Assembly (NCBI RefSeq): GCF_002834385.1
Contig: NZ_PITQ01000001.1
Span: 992,001 to 1,056,000 of the forward strand
DNA length: 64,000 bases
Source of the DNA: Rahnella sp. AA
GTDB taxonomy: Bacteria > Pseudomonadota > Gammaproteobacteria > Enterobacterales > Enterobacteriaceae
Direction of reading: 5' to 3'
The notes beneath the pieces are model-generated. The model did no database searches, was not told the origin of the DNA, and saw only the letters and a list, made by a program, of their open reading frames with translations. The position numbers and the translations under genes are program-made. Below, piece by piece: positions 60,270 to 64,000 of the stretch (position 1 is its first letter; each line of letters starts with the position of its first letter).

Positions 60270-60782
60270 ATGAAAAATAAAATAGCACTATTATTTATTG
60301 GTATGCTAATTATGCCAGCAGCGGTTTATTCTGCCGATTTACAACAACAGCTATCGAATGTTGCGCAGGCGGAAAACCAGGGGCAGGCCGAACAACAGGC
60401 GCGCTGGGATGAATATGACGCCCGCGCCGAAGCCTGGTATCAATACCGTGAAGCGGAGCGTAATAAGCGTATTGCTGCCGCGAATGCCCGTGCAAAGGCG
60501 AGGGAAGCTGAACGTCTGAAAGATAAACACCGTGATCAGAATTATGAAGACCAGCTGCGCCAGCTGGAAATTGATAAACAGAAGCTGGAAGTAGAGCAAC
60601 TGGCGGCGCGTACGGCGCATGAAAATGAGTTTATCGCGCAGGATCTAAAACAGCAGGCCGCGCAGACCGACGTGACGCAGTCACAGGCCGACGCCAACCG
60701 TAATTTATCACAGGGGAAACAGGCACAGATGATCAGTGAAGGTAAAGCGAAGGAGATAAAGGCCGGGAAGTGGTTCAATTAA
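60270..60782 (+). CDS. Periplasmic coiled-coil protein of unknown function (possibly DUF5384)
   Basis: A 170-residue protein with a signal peptide (MKNKIALLFIGMLIMPAAVYS, cut near residue 21-22) and a long charged helix from about 25 to 150, rich in Ala, Glu, Gln, Arg and Lys with heptad-like spacing (NARAKAREAERLKDKHRDQN). No Cys. The ATG at 60270 is preferred over one two codons earlier because AAGGGA is then correctly spaced. Function cannot be told. Tight coupling to the glycine-zipper lipoprotein suggests an envelope role. Confidence 0.75.
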   Translation: MKNKIALLFIGMLIMPAAVYSADLQQQLSNVAQAENQGQAEQQARWDEYDARAEAWYQYREAERNKRIAAANARAKAREAERLKDKHRDQNYEDQLRQLEIDKQKLEVEQLAARTAHENEFIAQDLKQQAAQTDVTQSQADANRNLSQGKQAQMISEGKAKEIKAGKWFN

Positions 60783-60801
60783 CGCAGAGGCTTTCAGATG
60801 A

Positions 60802-60835
60802 CGTCGCCCTTCAGCGCGCAGGCCGAAGGGCGACG
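60802..60835. terminator. Hairpin between convergent genes
   Basis: CGTCGCCCTTC and GAAGGGCGACG form a perfect eleven-base-pair stem with a 12-base loop in the 59-bp gap between the coiled-coil gene and the kinase gene. No T run; likely a shared mRNA end structure. Confidence 0.55.
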
Positions 60836-60841
60836 AATGTG

Positions 60842-62290
60842 TTAATCCACCAGCGGGCTCAGCGCCTGCAACAGCGGATCTAAATGCGTATTCATTTTTT
60901 GATAAACGTCGGTATTCAGGGCGTTATAAAGCTGATGGTTTTTCCCGTCCGGCGTGAAATTTTCGCCCATCCGCACCATCTTTTCAGTTGCCTTTTCGTA
61001 GCTGCTGAAAGCACCGACCGCCATCCCTGCATTGACTGCACACCCGACGGCGGCTGAACCTTTCATCAGATTACGGCGCGTCGGGACACCAAATACGTCG
61101 GCAAAAATCTGCATAAAGAGATCGCTGTTCGCGCCACCGCCGGAAATTATCAGGCTCCTGAACGGGACTCTCAACTCCTGCGCCATTTTATCCATATGAT
61201 TTTTCATGGTAAACGCGATGCCCTCGAGCATTGAACGGTACATGTGCGCACGGGTATGCCGCCCGTCAAAGCCGATCATCGCGCCTTTGCGGAATTCAGC
61301 TTCTGACGGCGGTGCCCAGTCGTGGACGGTCAGCAATCCTTCGCAGCCTGCCGGGATTTCCGTGGCCTCGCGGTTGAGCAACTCTTCAATGCTGAGGTCT
61401 TTTTCCTGTGCATCTGCCAGCGCGGCGGCGCCAAACTGGTCGCGGAACCAGCTGATGGTCCACATTCCGCGCCTGACTCCCATACATTCATACAAATAAC
61501 GGCCGGGAATCGACGCCTGGAATGGCCAGAAGTTTTGCGCATTTTTGACGTTTTCGTGGCCGTGAACCATGGCACCGATATAGGTTCCGAGTGAAATCAG
61601 CGCCACACCGGGTTCCAGTGTGCCTGCACCCAGCGTTTCCACCGCTTTGTCATGTGCGGTGGCAATCACCGGGATCCCGGCGGGCAGCCCAATCTGATGC
61701 GCGGCTTTTTCACTCAGGTAGCCCAGCATTTCGCCGGGTTTTACCACGTCGAAGACCTGACTGCGGCTCAGGTTGCAGCTTTCCCATTGTGCCGTATCGG
61801 TGCTCCAGTCCAGCGTATCGTTGTCCATCGGCCACCAGCCGATGTAATTAGCACAGGTGTCTTTAAATTCGCCGGTCAGCCTGTGGGTGATATAGCCGGA
61901 TGTGGTGGTGACGTACTTCACCTCACCGTAGCATTCAAGATGTTCGTAAGGCTTATTCAGCCGTTTGTCCATCCAGTTGATGACCGGCCACGCCAGTTCA
62001 CCATTGCCCCTGAGCAGTACGCGGCAGCAGCGAATGACACAAACCCCCATTGCCAGAATGTCCTGCGGTTTTCCGCCTGATGCGTGAAAATTATCCATCA
62101 CTTTGCTGAACGCAATTTGCAGTGAGTCCCACAGATCGTCGCCAGGGTGCTCGGCCAGCAGGGGGGCGGGGATGACCAGCTTGCGCAGTGCCTGTTTGCC
62201 CTCACAAATCACATTGCCTTCGGTGTCAAAAATGACGACTTTGGCGCTTTGCGTCCCCACGTCCACGCCCATTAAATACTTTTTGTCCAT
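60842..62290 (-). CDS. FGGY-family carbohydrate kinase (YgcE-like)
   Basis: A sugar or polyol kinase of 482 residues. The N-terminal ATPase domain starts with the phosphate loop GVDVGTQSAKVVIFDTEGN; the C-terminal domain has the FGGY signature around SGGGANSDLFMQIFADVFG. It resembles E. coli YgcE in several stretches (VIRCCRVLL, GEFKDTCANYIGWWP, GVRRGMWTISWFRDQ). The substrate is unknown. The ATG at 62290 follows GGAGG; it lies 22 bp after the transporter gene, so both are in one unit. Confidence 0.88.
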   Translation of the reverse strand: MDKKYLMGVDVGTQSAKVVIFDTEGNVICEGKQALRKLVIPAPLLAEHPGDDLWDSLQIAFSKVMDNFHASGGKPQDILAMGVCVIRCCRVLLRGNGELAWPVINWMDKRLNKPYEHLECYGEVKYVTTTSGYITHRLTGEFKDTCANYIGWWPMDNDTLDWSTDTAQWESCNLSRSQVFDVVKPGEMLGYLSEKAAHQIGLPAGIPVIATAHDKAVETLGAGTLEPGVALISLGTYIGAMVHGHENVKNAQNFWPFQASIPGRYLYECMGVRRGMWTISWFRDQFGAAALADAQEKDLSIEELLNREATEIPAGCEGLLTVHDWAPPSEAEFRKGAMIGFDGRHTRAHMYRSMLEGIAFTMKNHMDKMAQELRVPFRSLIISGGGANSDLFMQIFADVFGVPTRRNLMKGSAAVGCAVNAGMAVGAFSSYEKATEKMVRMGENFTPDGKNHQLYNALNTDVYQKMNTHLDPLLQALSPLVD

Positions 62291-62312
62291 GTATAAGGCC
62301 TCCGGATGAATA

Positions 62313-63593
62313 TTAGTCGGCCAGCTGCGCAGTGCTTGTAGCAACTGCGCTGTGGCGTTTGATGTTATTAAAGAGTAATGCGGTAAAGAGGATCACCATG
62401 CCCGTGGCGGCCAGCCCCATCAGCCACATATTGCGATATGCAATGGCGGCGGGCAGGGTGTCCTGCCAGTGTCCGACCAGCGGGTAAACGAACACGTCGG
62501 GCAGAAAACCGATCACCGAGCAGATGCCGACGGTGGTGCCCATAATGTATTTCGGCGTTCGCGCTTCACCGACGCAGGCAAAATACAAACCACGTGAGGC
62601 GTAGCAGGCGAAGGCCAGCAGCAGGATCAGGCCAATGCCAACGGCGACGGATTGCGGATGCTGACTGGTCAGCAGCAAAACCCCGAGCGTGATGACGCTG
62701 ACGACAGCCAGCAACTGAACGGCCCGCGTCGGAGATTTCAGCCGGCTGTATGTCGTGATAATGCCGCCCAGCGGGCCGCACAACGCGCGGAAAATCTTGT
62801 TGATAACGATGCCCATATAGCTGGCCGCGACCAGCGTCATGCCATACATTTCGGTCAGATAGTTGGTGGAATAACTGAGGATGGCGTAGATGGTGTAAAC
62901 GCCGAAAATGATCATGCTGCAATACCAGGTGGTACTGATTTTCAGCACCGAAGTGATATCTTTCAGGCTGAATTTTTGCGTGCTTCTGTCGTCGCTGCGC
63001 ACCGTAAAACCGTCCTGCACTAAGAACCAGCACAGCACGCCCAGCAGGATGTACACACCGCTGTAAATCAGGATCACGGCTTTCAGGCTGGCCGGATTTT
63101 CTGGCGCAAAAAGCGAAAATACCCACATCGTAAAGACCGCCAGCGCCATCACACCAACGCCGCGCAGGCCTTCCATCCAACCCATGATTTTGCCCTGTTC
63201 GTTATGGTCTCCCAGCAATGACGCGGCTTTTATGGAAACGGACCACAGCATTAAAATCGTGGTGATTGCGAACGCCACCTGAATGACGATCATCACCCAG
63301 AACGGCGGATAGACGGCCATCAATAAGCCCAGCAGGCCGGTGATGATCATGGCAAAACTCATCATTTTTTTATGTGAGAATTTATCGGCTATAATTCCGC
63401 TGGGTGCATATAAAACAATCGCCGTAATACCGAATGTGCTCATAATTAACCCTATTTCGGTATTGGAAAAGCCCATAAACTTTGCCATGGGAATTTGATA
63501 AATATAACGGAGATAAGCCAGATCAAAGCTGACGCCGCCACTGATGCTTATTATTGCTAATGTCATCCAGCGGCGAAAATTAGATTTTTCCAT
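62313..63593 (-). CDS. MFS transporter (YihN-like)
   Basis: A 426-residue major facilitator protein with 12 predicted membrane helices and a cytoplasmic loop near residue 200. The N-terminus (FRRWMTLAIISISGGVSFDL) and the A-motif region GIIADKFSHKKMM are typical; overall pattern recalls E. coli YihN. It is the first gene of the transporter-kinase unit, and its leader carries an attenuator. Confidence 0.88.
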   Translation of the reverse strand: MEKSNFRRWMTLAIISISGGVSFDLAYLRYIYQIPMAKFMGFSNTEIGLIMSTFGITAIVLYAPSGIIADKFSHKKMMSFAMIITGLLGLLMAVYPPFWVMIVIQVAFAITTILMLWSVSIKAASLLGDHNEQGKIMGWMEGLRGVGVMALAVFTMWVFSLFAPENPASLKAVILIYSGVYILLGVLCWFLVQDGFTVRSDDRSTQKFSLKDITSVLKISTTWYCSMIIFGVYTIYAILSYSTNYLTEMYGMTLVAASYMGIVINKIFRALCGPLGGIITTYSRLKSPTRAVQLLAVVSVITLGVLLLTSQHPQSVAVGIGLILLLAFACYASRGLYFACVGEARTPKYIMGTTVGICSVIGFLPDVFVYPLVGHWQDTLPAAIAYRNMWLMGLAATGMVILFTALLFNNIKRHSAVATSTAQLAD

Positions 63594-63626
63594 AAATACT
63601 GCCCTGTGTTTTCAGAATTTTAAGGC

Positions 63627-63695
63627 AAAAAAAAGAGAAAAGCAGACTTCCCGAAAGCGGGGAAGTTACTTTTCTCTTCATCTCTGGTAACTGGC
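63627..63695 (-). promoter_or_regulatory. Leader attenuator of the MFS-kinase unit
   Basis: Read on the minus strand, GCCAGTTACCAGAG (63695-63682) is followed by a terminator whose arms are AGAGAAAAG...ACTTCCC and GGGAAGT...CTTTTCTCT (63677-63634), then eight T (63634-63627). AGTTAC (63692-63687) can pair with GTAACT (63669-63664) inside the 5' arm of the terminator, giving an alternative antiterminator stem. The T run ends 33 nt before the MFS start codon. Confidence 0.8.
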
Positions 63696-63727
63696 GACAG
63701 TAATAACACGGTGTAATCTGAATTAAC

Positions 63728-63743
63728 CGTGAGAAAAATCACA
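63728..63743. promoter_or_regulatory. CRP-like site serving the MFS-kinase promoter
   Basis: CGTGA-GAAAAA-TCACA, nine of ten matches to TGTGA-N6-TCACA. Its centre is about 41 bp from the start of the GCCAGTTAC element on the minus strand, the spacing of a class II CRP site if transcription begins there. A -10-like TATTAC lies at 63705-63700. Confidence 0.6.
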
Positions 63744-63764
63744 AAAGCTATTAAAGAACTCTTC

Positions 63765-63780
63765 TGTGAGTCAGTTCACG
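63765..63780. promoter_or_regulatory. CRP-like site serving the ygcW promoter
   Basis: TGTGA-GTCAGT-TCACG, nine of ten matches to the CRP consensus. Its centre is about 41.5 bp from the start of the plus-strand GCCAGTTAC element (63814). Confidence 0.65.
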
Positions 63781-63813
63781 GAATGGCAGTAATTAAACGT
63801 GGTACACCTTTTA

Positions 63814-63887
63814 GCCAGTTACTAGAGCCTATGAGAAAAGTAGCTTCCCTTTATTTCCGGGGAAGATTGCTTTTCTCATTTTTTTTG
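63814..63887 (+). promoter_or_regulatory. Leader attenuator of the YgcW-like gene
   Basis: GCCAGTTACTAGAG (63814-63827) is followed by a terminator with arms TGAGAAAAG...CTTCCC and GGGGAAG...CTTTTCTCA (63832-63878), then eight T (63879-63886). AGTTACT (63817-63823) can pair with AGTAGCT (63839-63845) in the terminator's 5' arm. The T run ends 27 nt before the start codon. It is a clear homologue of the minus-strand leader. Confidence 0.8.
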
Positions 63888-63913
63888 GATTTTTTCCGGT
63901 AAGGAGTTTCACC

Positions 63914-64000
63914 ATGTCGTTAAACGCACTGAATGAGTTTTCACTGGATTTCTTTTCCCTGAAAGGAAAAACGGCCATCGTTACCGGTGGCAACAGCGGG
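63914..64000 (+). CDS. Short-chain dehydrogenase, YgcW-like (3' end outside window)
   Basis: Only the first 29 codons are in the window. They read MSLNALNEFSLDFFSLKGKT and continue AIVTGGNSG, which is the N-terminus and nucleotide-binding start (TGGNSG, of TGxxxGxG) of an SDR oxidoreductase, close to E. coli YgcW. AAGGAG lies eight bases upstream. The substrate is not known; pairing with a kinase and transporter suggests oxidation of a sugar or polyol before phosphorylation. Confidence 0.85.
   Translation, partial: MSLNALNEFSLDFFSLKGKTAIVTGGNSG

Overview
The window is a stretch of enterobacterial chromosome, most likely from a Yersiniaceae-type member of Enterobacterales (Rahnella/Serratia-like). 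The evidence is protein similarity and gene order: from 1 to about 58.5 kb the order follows the E. coli K-12 lipB to phr segment almost gene for gene. Differences include no cobC between rsfS and nadD, an added chemoreceptor gene between fldA and ybfE, an added PadR-type regulator between pgm and kdpE, two ERIC elements around nagB, and a different set of genes after phr. Genus assignment is inference; no 16S gene is present.

Layout. 1-13.7 kb (minus strand): end of a LysR regulator, then lipB, ybeD, dacA, rlpA, rodA, mrdA, rlmH, rsfS, nadD, holA, lptE, leuS. These cover lipoylation, cell elongation and peptidoglycan, ribosome maturation, NAD synthesis, replication and LPS assembly. 14-24 kb: ybeL, the glutamate/aspartate ABC transporter gltIJKL, then lnt-corC-ybeY-ybeZ-miaB, all but ybeL on the minus strand. 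24-28 kb: ubiF, a six-tRNA array (Met-Leu-Gln-Gln-Met-Gln read on the minus strand) and asnB. 28-39 kb: the N-acetylglucosamine regulon, nagBACD divergent from nagE with a looping-type operator region, then glnS and the chitoporin genes chiPQ. 39-46.5 kb: fur, fldA, a Tsr/Tar-type chemoreceptor with its own flagellar-sigma promoter, ybfE, ybfF, seqA, pgm. 46.6-55.6 kb: a PadR regulator with a perfect 34-bp palindrome before its start, the complete kdpFABCDE potassium system, and ybfA. 55.8-60.8 kb: a 129-bp inverted-repeat element, a DUF523-DUF1722 fusion gene, photolyase phrB, a periplasmic cyclic-nucleotide phosphodiesterase and two small envelope genes. 60.8-64 kb: an FGGY sugar kinase and MFS transporter divergent from a YgcW-like short-chain dehydrogenase that runs off the window.

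Regulation read directly from the sequence: a 17-base match to the sigma-54 consensus upstream of gltI, a near-perfect sigma-28 promoter before the chemoreceptor, a KdpE box before kdpF, a LitR/PplR-type operator before the DUF523-photolyase genes, and NagC/CRP sites between nagB and nagE.

The most unusual feature is at the right end. The divergent MFS-kinase and dehydrogenase transcription units each carry, just before the start codon, the same leader: a GCCAGTTACYAGAG element, then a long terminator hairpin with an eight-T run. Part of the first element can pair with the 5' arm of the terminator, so the two stems exclude each other. Each promoter also has a CRP-like site about 41 bp upstream of that element. 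This looks like a matched pair of antitermination-controlled leaders serving one sugar pathway.
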